NCBI GenBank assembly: GCA_902475545.1
Contig: CABRZP010000025.1
Location: 1 to 19,438, forward strand
DNA from: an uncultured bacterium
Lineage (GTDB): Bacteria; Cyanobacteriota; Vampirovibrionia; Gastranaerophilales; Gastranaerophilaceae
Direction of reading: 5' to 3'
Length of the DNA: 19,438 nucleotides
Part shown: piece after piece, positions 1-7,025 of the stretch
Position numbering within the stretch: position 1 is the first letter of the stretch
How the letters are laid out: the number at the start of each line of letters is the position of its first letter
Translations under genes and position numbers: made by a program
The notes under the pieces: generated by a model
The model's database searches: none
The model's input: only the letters and a program-made list of their open reading frames with translations
What the model was told of the DNA's origin: nothing

Positions 1-139
1 CGCTTGTAAATATTGTAGTTACTGCGGCACAAACCGAGCCGAGAACGAACCATATTGATACAAGCTGCGTTGTAAAGCCTTCGCAGAGTAACATAAATAT
101 CGCAAAGCCTATCCACACTATCGGCATATATTGCCCCAT
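1..139 (-). CDS. nfeD: NfeD-like membrane protein, N-terminal part (left copy, runs off the window)
   Basis: The first 46 codons are present, starting at the ATG at 139 with a strong ribosome site (GGAGGGGGTG) just upstream. They encode a first membrane helix (MPIVWIGFAIFMLLCEGF) and the start of a second one containing GSVCAAVTTIFTS. This is the N-terminal membrane hairpin of the short NfeD family, which normally has about 140-150 residues ending in an OB-fold and is encoded next to an SPFH/stomatin protein; both help organise membrane microdomains. The same residues occur at the right edge of the window in a second, slightly different copy (GSVCAAITTIFTS), which is how the family was recognised. 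The remainder of this gene, and presumably its SPFH partner, lie beyond position 1. It has its own promoter and follows a terminator, so it is transcriptionally separate from the island. Confidence 0.75.
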   Translation of the reverse strand, partial: MGQYMPIVWIGFAIFMLLCEGFTTQLVSIWFVLGSVCAAVTTIFTS

Positions 140-167
140 AGGACTGTCACCCCCTCCTTTTCGCATA

Positions 168-196
168 ATTTTAACACAATATTATATATTAGTCAA
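168..196 (-). promoter_or_regulatory. Sigma-A type promoter of the left nfeD gene
   Basis: On the minus strand there is a -35 box TTGACT (191-196), a 17-bp spacer, and a -10 box TAAAAT (168-173) preceded by TG (extended -10). The ATG of nfeD lies about 29 bp downstream of the -10 box with its ribosome site between. Position, spacing and sequence all fit a housekeeping promoter. Confidence 0.7.
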
Positions 197-267
197 ACTA
201 TTTTATCGCTATTTTATGCATTCGCTGTCAGATAAATTCATTTAACTAATCTCCCAAAATGTACAAT

Positions 268-314
268 AAAAAAAAAATCACCCCCTATGATAATAAAGAA
301 ATTATCATAGGAGG
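268..314 (-). terminator. Rho-independent terminator after the Rhs remnant
   Basis: On the minus strand a 14-bp stem (arms 301-314 and 281-294, one G-U pair) with a 6-base loop is followed by TGA and then a run of ten T (268-277). It lies over the end of the Rhs-like fragment and just upstream of the nfeD promoter, insulating nfeD from the island. Confidence 0.8.
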
Positions 315-502
315 CTGTCATAAGAATATTTATTTATGAGTTTGAGTTCGCCGTTCTGTCTAATCTCAGCAATACTGCCATTAGAATAATCACAAGATAA
401 AACGCTGTCACCGCCATATGACTGGCTGAACTTGCTAATAAGATTAGTTGTTGAATTTTCAGCCTTACCGTCTGCATACTCGTAATCGGTATTAAATGCA
501 TA
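305..502 (-). pseudogene. Rhs/YD-repeat protein fragment (C-terminal repeat piece)
   Basis: A 65-codon stretch without a start codon, read on the minus strand directly after an in-frame TAA and ending at TGA 305-307. Its sequence has the typical alternation of Rhs/YD repeats: DYEYADGKAENSTTN, a Tyr/Gly-rich middle, then DYSNGSIAEIRQNGELKLI and a closing NKYSYDSL, which resembles the usual YxYDxLNQL of Rhs shells. Rhs proteins are very large cell-surface or secreted toxin carriers, so this is a small remnant. It stops in the stem of the terminator. A different frame here (564-334) is also open and starts with a hydrophobic run, but its second half is a frame shadow of the Rhs-like reading. Family assignment is from motif style only. 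Confidence 0.5.
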
Positions 503-604
503 TTAATTACAATAATAAAAAGCAAGCAGAAGACAATTAGTAAATAAATAGTACACAAATTCATTTACTAAGTGAGTTCAAAATTCAAAAGGTAAATTTC
601 ATTT

Positions 605-1327
605 TTAAAATTTCAATACATCCGAATTATCTCTCACCCATTTTATCCATTTTACAAGGTAAAAAACAAATCTAAATAAATATGCACCAAGCAACAAACT
701 GCTGAAAATTATATTAAATTTGTGACCATGACTTGCATACACAATACTGACAGATTCAGGATCTATTATATACTGTACATCCAAGCACATCTCCGAAATA
801 GCAAAATAGATATTTATAGCATACTTTGTCAGCAACAAAAGCAACTGAACAAGGTAATATCTTATCTTCTGTTTTCTGCTTACAAAATCATAACTTTCAA
901 CCGCAACACTTTTCACATGAGCATTTTTGGTAATCTGAATATCTTTTACTACTTCTTCAGCGTCAAAAAAATTGTATCTTGAATAATTTCCTACAGAAAA
1001 ACTTATTTTGGGATTTGACCTTATATCAATTTCAATTTTCTTAATAAAAAAGTTTGTTTTATTATTCCAACTGAGTATATGATTTAGAATGCCTCTGTTT
1101 TTATACCCTTGAACCAATGTAGGTCTAAAACTGAATGACATTGATTTTAAAGTGCTTTCAAGATTATAATCTTTCATTTTAGTTCCAATTACAACCATTG
1201 TATGCTTACCCTGCGGCAGTTCAATATTAAAGCTCGGATTATCTTTACTAAGGCAATACGACTTATTATTTATATAAATATGTAAATACCAACGAAGATT
1301 TTCTCCGACTACTTCTAAATTCACCAT
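605..1327 (-). CDS. 240-aa membrane protein of unknown function, lodged between Rhs fragments
   Basis: Not recognised as a named family. The first ~150 residues are beta-rich and soluble-looking (for example IYINNKSYCLSKDNPSFNIE, then LPQGKHTMVVIG, which recalls small beta-sandwich ligand or PEGA-like domains). Two hydrophobic segments follow, around residues 157-178 and 206-228, with a basic, Trp-containing C-terminus (KWIKWVRDN). The likely topology is a cytoplasmic N-domain with a C-terminal membrane hairpin. Its ATG overlaps the stop of the upstream Rhs fragment (ATGGTGA), which suggests translational coupling; the ribosome site is weak. Position directly after an Rhs-like reading frame is typical of immunity proteins, so an Rhs-toxin immunity role is possible, but that is inference from context only. 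An orphan membrane protein is equally compatible. Confidence 0.6.
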   Translation of the reverse strand: MVNLEVVGENLRWYLHIYINNKSYCLSKDNPSFNIELPQGKHTMVVIGTKMKDYNLESTLKSMSFSFRPTLVQGYKNRGILNHILSWNNKTNFFIKKIEIDIRSNPKISFSVGNYSRYNFFDAEEVVKDIQITKNAHVKSVAVESYDFVSRKQKIRYYLVQLLLLLTKYAINIYFAISEMCLDVQYIIDPESVSIVYASHGHKFNIIFSSLLLGAYLFRFVFYLVKWIKWVRDNSDVLKF

Positions 1328-1668
1328 ATTCTTATCTTACCATTCAAATTATTGTCTGAAACTATATCTAAAATTTCATTCTCATTATAACCGTAAACGA
1401 AAGCAAATGCAATATAATTTACAACTTCATTTGTTTTTTCAGGAGTTACCGAAAGCGATACCTGCTGATAACCGTCTGTGTTAGCACTAAAGTTCTGATA
1501 ATGGAATTCAGGTGTACTGTCGTTATTATAGTAAATATTGATTGCAATACCGAAAGTTCTGTTTTCGTTTGAAAGCGGAACTGAATTTGATTTTGCTGTA
1601 CCGTTAATTTTAAACGATACCCCTGCTCTGCCTACTTTGATATTCTGATAGATATACTTGTTACCCAA
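1321..1668 (-). pseudogene. Rhs-like wall-associated protein, downstream segment of a frameshifted gene
   Basis: Open for 115 codons from a TTG, but the homologous-looking reading continues upstream into the frame of the adjoining segment, so the TTG is probably not a true start. The segment (NKYIYQNIKVGRAGVSFKIN, then FGIAINIYYNNDSTPE, then VNYIAFAFVYGYNENEI) resembles the carbohydrate-binding-like beta-sandwich that precedes YD repeats in large Rhs/wall-associated proteins of gut Clostridia. It ends abruptly at NGKIRIW and its stop overlaps the start of the 240-aa membrane protein. Rhs proteins usually exceed 1000 residues, so this is a fragment. A database search is needed to fix the family. 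Confidence 0.5.
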
Positions 1669-1994
1669 TGAGTTATCATCAGTGCAAAACCTGTAAAGAA
1701 TGCGGTATTATCTTCGCTTGTTGGGTTTTCAACCTTGAGTGAAGTTGTTCCGAGGTACTGATAGTAACCGTCCTCTTCTGTTGCAGGTGAATTATCGACT
1801 GTTACTTTACCGCCTTTACTTGCGGTACTGCTCTTTGTGCCGTCAGTACCATATTCGGTGATATTAGTTACCTTGCCGTTTGTGTAGGCAAACTTATGTG
1901 TCGGCAGGGATTTCATATAGCTGTCGGATACACCTGAAATTGAAATTTGCGAATTTTTTATGATTTTAAAAAACTTACACACTTTTCTTGACAA
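1632..1994 (-). pseudogene. Rhs-like wall-associated protein, upstream segment of a frameshifted gene
   Basis: The segment encodes an Rhs-like stretch: HKFAYTNGKVTNITEYGTDG, then GGKVTVDNSPATEEDGYYQY, then LKVENPTSEDNTAFFTGF. After TGF the frame runs into nonsense, while the neighbouring frame continues sensibly as DDNSLGNKYIYQNIKV. Adding one T to the TTTT run near 1688-1691 would restore a single reading frame, so a one-base deletion in a homopolymer is the simplest explanation. The first ~10 codons (MSRKVCKFF) come from the adjoining 368-bp direct repeat, not from the Rhs gene, so the 5' end was lost at the repeat junction near 1974. Confidence 0.5.
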
Positions 1995-2036
1995 AGCCGT
2001 AATAAAAACAGCATTACAACTTCACAAACACAATCA

Positions 2037-2075
2037 AAGGCACAGCTGAACGGATTTTTCCGTAAGTTGTGCCTT
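2037..2075 (-). terminator. Terminator hairpin in the left direct repeat
   Basis: Arms AAGGCACAGCT (2037-2047) and AGTTGTGCCTT (2065-2075) enclose a second small stem (ACGGA/TCCGT around TTTT). Compared with the perfect right copy it has one change in the stem, pairing as G-U on one strand and as a mismatch on the other. Here it would end transcription arriving from the FtsX-like gene and ATPase remnant. The T-tract is only moderate, so strength is uncertain. Confidence 0.55.
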
Positions 2076-2182
2076 GTTCTTAGTTGTGTATCACTTGCTC
2101 TTTTACAATTTTTGTTGCTTATAAATTTCATACATTCTTATTTTTCGGCTTTCCGCAGCTATTGACATTGAGCCTATTTAGT

Positions 2183-2341
2183 TTACAATTCGAGGGAATT
2201 TACATTCAGCAGAAACTCATAAAGTCCAAGATGGAGTATTCCGTCCTCATCCGTCCAAGACTTCATTGAAGTTTTGCTGATAATAATCTTTTTAAAGAAA
2301 TTCTTTGTATTCTTCAAAGGTCTGAGTTCGGTTTCAAGTTT
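2183..2341 (-). pseudogene. DUF4143 ATPase gene, 3' remnant
   Basis: The last 52 codons and stop of the DUF4143 ATPase (equivalent to 17232-17390), joined directly to the end of the FtsX-like gene. The reading frame is still open, and the terminal residues LGLYEFLLNVNSLEL are identical to the complete gene. One change alters an amino acid (Asp to Asn in KNTKDFFKK); the others seen in the frame are mostly third-position. There is no start or ATPase domain, so it cannot encode a working protein. It marks a recombination end point. Confidence 0.8.
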
Positions 2342-2343
2342 AG

Positions 2344-3492
2344 TTACTGCTTGTCGGTGTTTTTATATTTATGAAGTTTTAATTCTGTCAAATTTAAAAG
2401 CACGGTTATAATACTAATCAAAAATATTATTGTCAGCCACAGTGACGTTGTAAATGTTCTTGAGAACAGATTTACAAGCATTGGATTTCCTGTTAGGCTT
2501 TGTGAGTTTAGTGTTTGTGCATTATCGACAAGCACATTCAGGTAATTTGAAATGTCGAAAATGTTATCATTCGGTATATATTTTGAGGGGATAAAAATGC
2601 TGAAATCACAAATATTAAATACAATCAAAAGCACGGCAGGTATTCCTGCAAAAACAAGCACAAGTGCAACATATTTTAACGGAATATTTTTTAGCGATTT
2701 CAGAAAGTAGTTTAATTTGAGATTTTCTTTTATCTCCTCAAAAAATTTTCTGCTGAACCTATACCACAACTTCAATGCAATAATGCTAAATCCGATAAAT
2801 ATTGCAAGGTATAAAATATGTTCAAATGACGAGAGCGTTTGATTTTTCTCATTCAGATTAACCGAATAATACTGCGGCAAATCCATTTGCTCAACAATTG
2901 CTCCCGTATATACCGAGTTATCGTAAACAATCATATCAACCGTTCTGTCACCATAATTTTCGGATGTTGTATATGGAACATACACTCTCTGTTTGTCATC
3001 AGCAGAAAACTTATTTATTAAGCTTTCGTTTTCGCATATCACACCGCAAATTGTATATTGATTTCCGTCAATGCAAATCTTTTTACCGACTGCATCTGTT
3101 GTAAAAAACAGTTTGAGAGCAAGAGAACTTCCAATTATTGCAACCTTATCTCTGTTATCTATGTTTTTGGACGAAATATTTTCGCCGTTAATTTCGGTCT
3201 TATAACCCGAAAACCAGTTTTCATTCACAAGTACCGTAGTTACGGTTTCTTCCTTAACTTTTGTTTCTTTACCCTCGGAACAAAAAGCTATGCCTTTGTC
3301 AGTAATCCGTTCAAACAGCTTTTCAAGTTCAGAAACCGTTTTTGGAGCAGTTTCGGAATTTTTATCATAAGTTAATTGAGTAACATCAGGTAATTGTCCT
3401 TTTGCATTTTCAATGATTATAATATTCGCAATAAAAACGCTCACAGTCAGCAACAGCAGTAACAGAAACGAAACAATTTTTCTTTTGCTCAC
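2344..3492 (-). CDS. FtsX/MacB-like ABC transporter permease
   Basis: A 382-aa membrane protein with the MacB-type plan: one N-terminal helix (residues 7-28), a long extracellular domain carrying the periplasmic-core signature (VAIIGSSLALKLFF, then VGKKICIDGNQYTICGVI), then three C-terminal membrane segments near 225-245, 274-298 and 352-373. Proteins of this class are permeases that work with a HlyD/MacA-like adaptor and an ATPase in peptide or lipoprotein handling rather than ion pumping. The start is a GTG that overlaps the adaptor stop (GTGA), with GGAGGAAACA as ribosome site, so the two genes are coupled. Unusually, no MacB-type ATPase is encoded beside it. The gene ends two bases before the direct repeat, so its 3' end looks like a recombination border but the protein appears complete. 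Confidence 0.75.
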   Translation of the reverse strand: MSKRKIVSFLLLLLLTVSVFIANIIIIENAKGQLPDVTQLTYDKNSETAPKTVSELEKLFERITDKGIAFCSEGKETKVKEETVTTVLVNENWFSGYKTEINGENISSKNIDNRDKVAIIGSSLALKLFFTTDAVGKKICIDGNQYTICGVICENESLINKFSADDKQRVYVPYTTSENYGDRTVDMIVYDNSVYTGAIVEQMDLPQYYSVNLNEKNQTLSSFEHILYLAIFIGFSIIALKLWYRFSRKFFEEIKENLKLNYFLKSLKNIPLKYVALVLVFAGIPAVLLIVFNICDFSIFIPSKYIPNDNIFDISNYLNVLVDNAQTLNSQSLTGNPMLVNLFSRTFTTSLWLTIIFLISIITVLLNLTELKLHKYKNTDKQ

Positions 3493-3911
3493 ACTGTTTC
3501 CTCCTCAATATAAACACTTGAACCGTTTTCTATACTCTTGGTTGTTTTATATACAACTTGACTGTCGCCAAAAAGTGAGTCCGATGTCACCTCGCAATAC
3601 AGCTCGTCACTGTTACATATATCCACCGAAACCTCTTCAACTGTTGCATCACCGTTTTCGGTTTTATTTATAACAAATACTATTCCCGTATTGCCTGCCC
3701 CATCCACCGATGAAACAGGCAAAAGATAATGTGTTTTCATATCATTTGAACCTGCGGTATCGTCAATTACACCTGTTTGAACCGAAACCACTTTGACCTT
3801 TGGAAGAAGCATATTATTGATTGTTTTTGAAAAATATGTAAGTAATGCAATCACAATAAAAAATACAATTGAAAATTTCAACACTACGCTCTTTAGCTTA
3901 TCTTTTTTCAT
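3489..3911 (-). CDS. Short HlyD/MacA-like adaptor protein lacking the hairpin
   Basis: 140 residues from the ATG at 3911, chosen because GGATAGGAGAGAGG precedes it at proper distance; an upstream in-frame ATG at 3959 lies inside the previous gene. One N-terminal membrane helix (residues 8-28) is followed by LLPKVKVVSVQTGVID, typical of the first adaptor strand. The chain then jumps directly to sequences usual for the C-terminal adaptor domain (HYLLPVSSVDGAGNTGIVFV, then a closing SIENGSSVYIEE). The lipoyl and alpha-hairpin parts that make up about 200 residues in normal MacA/HlyD adaptors are missing. It may be an internal-deletion product or a minimal adaptor. Coupling to the FtsX-like gene by a 4-bp overlap supports a joint role at the membrane. 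Confidence 0.6.
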   Translation of the reverse strand: MKKDKLKSVVLKFSIVFFIVIALLTYFSKTINNMLLPKVKVVSVQTGVIDDTAGSNDMKTHYLLPVSSVDGAGNTGIVFVINKTENGDATVEEVSVDICNSDELYCEVTSDSLFGDSQVVYKTTKSIENGSSVYIEEETV

Positions 3912-3924
3912 AAAAACCTCTCTC

Positions 3925-4764
3925 CTATCCCTTATCAGTTCCGACAAACGGCGAATCAATATCCCTGTGTCCGTAAAGATAAATAAGCAATGCAGGAATC
4001 ATAAATATAACTCCGCAGGCAAATATTATGCCGTAATCCGAACTTCCGACATCAGTAAGCGTTACGGAAAGCGGATACATACCCTCATTATCAAAATAAA
4101 TCAGCGGTTGTTCAACTACATTCCAATTATCAATAAAGCAGAGCAACGCAAGTGTTATGAGTCCGCCCTTAATCTGCGGAAGAATAATATTAGTAAATAT
4201 CTTCAAATATGACGCACCGTCAACTCTTGCCGCCTCAATTGCGGAATCGGGAATGTATTTTATACTTTGCCTCAAAAGACAAATTCCGAATGCAGAAAAA
4301 GTTCCGGGTAAAATTACCGCAAGAAAATTATTCAGCAAATTCATATTTTCAAGAATCATATAATCAGGCACAAGTGTTACCTGCAACGGCAGAATGAGCA
4401 AAATTATGTATATAAAAAACAGCTTGTCCCTGAACGGGAATTTCAATTTTGCAAAAGCAAAAGCCGCCGATGATGATACTGCAACCTGACCGATTACTGT
4501 CGGAAAAGTACAAATAACCGAATTCCAGAACTTCAACAAATACTCGGGTTTTCTGAAAAGAGTCTGATAAAACTGCTCCAAAGTTGCCATATTCGGAATC
4601 ATATTGAGTTCTTTATATTTTCCGTCAGAAAAATTGAGCATTTCGCTTACCTGTGAACCTGTCATAAATGAACAAGCAAGCATATAAATGACAGGAAACA
4701 AAAACAGCACAGTTACAGCAATCAACAAAATATATTTTAGTATTTTCATAACCGTATCTTTCAT
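3925..4764 (-). CDS. MalG-type ABC sugar/oligomer permease
   Basis: 279 residues from the ATG at 4764 (ribosome site GAGAGG); an earlier in-frame ATG at 4824 lies inside the preceding permease gene and lacks a good site. Six hydrophobic segments, with the first near residues 9-30. The cytoplasmic coupling loop is clear: IEAARVDGASYLKIFTNIIL followed by PQIKGG, the EAA motif of carbohydrate-type (CUT1) importers that docks on the ATPase. It forms a pair with the MalF-type protein 10 bp upstream. The C-terminus ends shortly after the last helix (GHRDIDSPFVGTDKG), slightly different from the usual KG-rich MalG tail. Substrate is not predictable. No MsmK/MalK-like ATPase is in the window, so a shared ATPase elsewhere is assumed. 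Confidence 0.85.
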   Translation of the reverse strand: MKDTVMKILKYILLIAVTVLFLFPVIYMLACSFMTGSQVSEMLNFSDGKYKELNMIPNMATLEQFYQTLFRKPEYLLKFWNSVICTFPTVIGQVAVSSSAAFAFAKLKFPFRDKLFFIYIILLILPLQVTLVPDYMILENMNLLNNFLAVILPGTFSAFGICLLRQSIKYIPDSAIEAARVDGASYLKIFTNIILPQIKGGLITLALLCFIDNWNVVEQPLIYFDNEGMYPLSVTLTDVGSSDYGIIFACGVIFMIPALLIYLYGHRDIDSPFVGTDKG

Positions 4765-4774
4765 AACAAACCTC

Positions 4775-5638
4775 TCAAGAATAGCTGTGTTTCCTTTCAA
4801 AGCAGAAGAAAATAAACAGCACAATAATTATAAACAGCGATAAGACAATTGATGCCGCCGACAATCTTGGATAGTTAAGATTGTAATAATTGTTGTTGAT
4901 GAAATTCTGCAAAAAATACACATTGGTGTTTGGATAATCGCCAAACAAAGCAAATACCTCACGGAAAATTTTAAATGAATAAATAAGCTCCATTAGAAAA
5001 ACAAAAAATGTAGTTGGCGCAATCATAGGTATAGTAATTTTAGTTACAAGCTGATGAGCTTTTGCACCGTCAAGCCTTGCGCTTTCGTAGAGAGATTGCG
5101 AAACATTGGCAATACCTGCCGTAAAAAGAATCACACAAAATCCGCAGTACTTCCACACATAAATAAAAACGATCATCACCATAGACCATTCCGAATTAAA
5201 AAATTCAACAGTATTAAATCCAAGTGAATTAAGTAATCCGTTGATTGCACCGTAATCATCAAAAACTAATTGCCAAACGCAAATCAGAGATGCAATCGGA
5301 ACTACAACAGGAATAAGCAATGCACTTCTGAAAAAGGAAGATATTTTATTAAAAGAATTAAGAAACAACGCTATCAAAAACGAAATCACCATTAACAACG
5401 GTATCGCCGTAACTGTAAATATGCCCGTGTTTTTAAGTGCAAGCAAAAATGTGTTGTTTTGAAAAAGCTGTATGTAATTTTCTATGCCCACAAAAGTGTC
5501 GCCGACATACAGGCTTTTGGTAAAACAAATTATGTACGGCACAATATAGAACACCGCTATGCCTAAAAAAGACGGTAATATAAACAGGTATGCTGCTATA
5601 TGTTCTTTTCTTTTTCTTGTTAATTTAGATTTTCTCAT
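4775..5638 (-). CDS. MalF-type ABC sugar/oligomer permease
   Basis: 287 residues with six membrane segments (first at 14-36 after a very basic MRKSKLTRKRKEH N-terminus) and the EAA coupling loop YESARLDGAKAHQLVTKITI followed by PMIAP. This is the MalF-like half of a CUT1-type importer; it would combine with the MalG-type protein and receive substrate from the solute-binding lipoproteins encoded directly upstream. The ribosome site AGGAAT overlaps the stop region of the first lipoprotein gene, a 9-bp gap, so it is part of the same operon. Start, length and motif are all normal, and nothing suggests decay. Confidence 0.87.
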   Translation of the reverse strand: MRKSKLTRKRKEHIAAYLFILPSFLGIAVFYIVPYIICFTKSLYVGDTFVGIENYIQLFQNNTFLLALKNTGIFTVTAIPLLMVISFLIALFLNSFNKISSFFRSALLIPVVVPIASLICVWQLVFDDYGAINGLLNSLGFNTVEFFNSEWSMVMIVFIYVWKYCGFCVILFTAGIANVSQSLYESARLDGAKAHQLVTKITIPMIAPTTFFVFLMELIYSFKIFREVFALFGDYPNTNVYFLQNFINNNYYNLNYPRLSAASIVLSLFIIIVLFIFFCFERKHSYS

Positions 5639-5647
5639 AATTTATTC

Positions 5648-6982
5648 CTACTCAGTCAAATAAATTTCCGTAGCAGCCGAGAGCTGACGAATAAATTTAT
5701 CTTTCGATATACCTTTATTTATATAATTGTCAACAATGTCACCGATAACATCGTCATTATAATATGAATGTGACACATCTTGATACAAAGTGCAAGCGTT
5801 TACATTATCGGAAATGTCAATGTATGCTTTCATAAAATCGTTGTCAATCCCGATAATTTTTCCGTCATCATCAGCTTGTTTTGAGGCACTATATTTTGCC
5901 TGTTCAAATGCCTTTTTGTTGACCGGAAAAGATATGTTTGCAGAATATGAAATTCCTTTTGCCCCGCACATTTTAGTTTGAACATCTTCAGAAAGTGCAA
6001 ATTTAAGAAAAGCATACGCTTGCTTTTTAAAATGTGTATTGCTGTTTATTCCAAATCCAACCTGAACAAATGCGGAATAATCATTATCCGACTTAACCAA
6101 TCCTCTGCAAATCACAGGTGTTTCATTCTCCGATTTATAATACGCATATTTTCTTACCATTAGTGATAATGAACGGTTTATGTAAAGGTCATCAAATATG
6201 AAGTCAGGAAAATCTTCTTTTGAAGCATTCAGCAATCTACACATTGTGTCAAGTTTACTTTTGAAATCATCGCTTTCAAAATATGTGACTTTATTTTCAA
6301 AATCAACATAGTTATTTATAAATCGGTTAAATAATTGCATAGGATAATTAAACATAGAATTTGTGTCATTGTAACCGCTTATAAAACCAAAATTTGCCTT
6401 TTCATTACTGAACGAAGAAAATTTTTCGGAAAGATTTTTATATGTCAAAACAGTATGGTTATCACAGGAAATATTGAACTTTTTCAACTTTTCCTGTGTT
6501 GAAACAAATACATCAGTCCCGTAAAACAGCGGTACAATATACCGTTTTCCGTTATAAATTCCGCACTTCATTATTGCACTGTTAAAATTATTAAAGTCTA
6601 TTTTATCCGCTTGTGTGTTGTTATCGCAAAGCTTATTTACATCAAGAAATGTGCCGTTGTTTAATAGCTTTTCAAACGGTAATTTCTGATTGATTGAAAT
6701 AATGTCGGGACCTTTTCCGGCCATAAGCTCAGTTGACAACTTTGTGTTTATTTCATCTTCCGAAGCAAATTTTAGAACAGCAATCTGATATGATTTATCA
6801 TAATTTTGCAGGCAATAATTATTGTATATTTTTATCAGATCACAAAAATCATCGCTGTCATTAGATGTGTAATAGGTCATTCTATTTTTCACATCACCAA
6901 AATTTTCGCTTTCGGTACACCCCACAAAATTCATAATCACGATTAAAACAAGCAAAAACAAACTGACAACCGATTTCTTCAT
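5648..6982 (-). CDS. ABC solute-binding lipoprotein 1
   Basis: 444 residues from the ATG at 6982 (ribosome site AAAGGTGAGGTGG); the longer in-frame start at 7015 has no good site. The signal peptide MKKSVVSLFLLVLIVIMN leads to a lipobox FVGC, so the protein is anchored outside the membrane. The body is a family-1 extracellular solute-binding protein: STELMAGKGPDIISINQKLP and RYIVPLFYGTDVFVST match the usual hinge and ligand regions. It directly precedes the MalF/MalG pair, so it is the best candidate for their binding protein. Its last ~67 codons (5658-5860) are nearly identical in DNA to those of lipoprotein 2 while the rest is diverged, a sign of gene conversion. It ends in the coda RQLSAATEIYLTE. 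Confidence 0.85.
   Translation of the reverse strand: MKKSVVSLFLLVLIVIMNFVGCTESENFGDVKNRMTYYTSNDSDDFCDLIKIYNNYCLQNYDKSYQIAVLKFASEDEINTKLSTELMAGKGPDIISINQKLPFEKLLNNGTFLDVNKLCDNNTQADKIDFNNFNSAIMKCGIYNGKRYIVPLFYGTDVFVSTQEKLKKFNISCDNHTVLTYKNLSEKFSSFSNEKANFGFISGYNDTNSMFNYPMQLFNRFINNYVDFENKVTYFESDDFKSKLDTMCRLLNASKEDFPDFIFDDLYINRSLSLMVRKYAYYKSENETPVICRGLVKSDNDYSAFVQVGFGINSNTHFKKQAYAFLKFALSEDVQTKMCGAKGISYSANISFPVNKKAFEQAKYSASKQADDDGKIIGIDNDFMKAYIDISDNVNACTLYQDVSHSYYNDDVIGDIVDNYINKGISKDKFIRQLSAATEIYLTE
5658..5860. repeat. Gene-conversion tract, copy 1 (shared 3' end of lipoproteins 1 and 2)
   Basis: About 203 bp aligning without gaps to 7036-7238 (offset 1378) with only about ten substitutions, whereas sequences immediately upstream in the two genes are clearly diverged. 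It encodes the C-terminal region from GIDNDFMKAYIDI to the end of the coda. Confidence 0.85.
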
Positions 6983-7025
6983 CTCCACCTCACCTTTCGG
7001 CACAATCCACTCCATATACTCTCAT

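Larger units (their letters stand above)
1974..2341. repeat. 368-bp direct repeat, left copy (ATPase tail plus terminator)
   Basis: Aligns base for base without gaps to 17023-17390 (constant offset 15049), with roughly a dozen substitutions. It carries the last 52 codons and stop of the DUF4143 ATPase gene, about 100 bp of untranslated sequence, and the terminator hairpin. The left boundary coincides with half of the stem-loop found whole at 17001-17033. The right boundary lies two bases beyond the stop codon of the FtsX-like gene. Coding differences between the copies are mainly silent, which suggests both derive from functional ATPase genes. Confidence 0.9.

Noticed and set aside
334..564. 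Open frame of 76 codons with a hydrophobic N-terminus
   Set aside because: Its second half is the out-of-frame shadow of an Rhs-like reading (305-502), and no good ribosome site precedes it; the hydrophobic start alone is common in AT-rich DNA.
2084..2269. Plus-strand 61-codon ORF, repeated at 17133-17318
   Set aside because: Conserved only because it lies in the 368-bp direct repeat antisense to the ATPase tail; no ribosome site or protein-like pattern.
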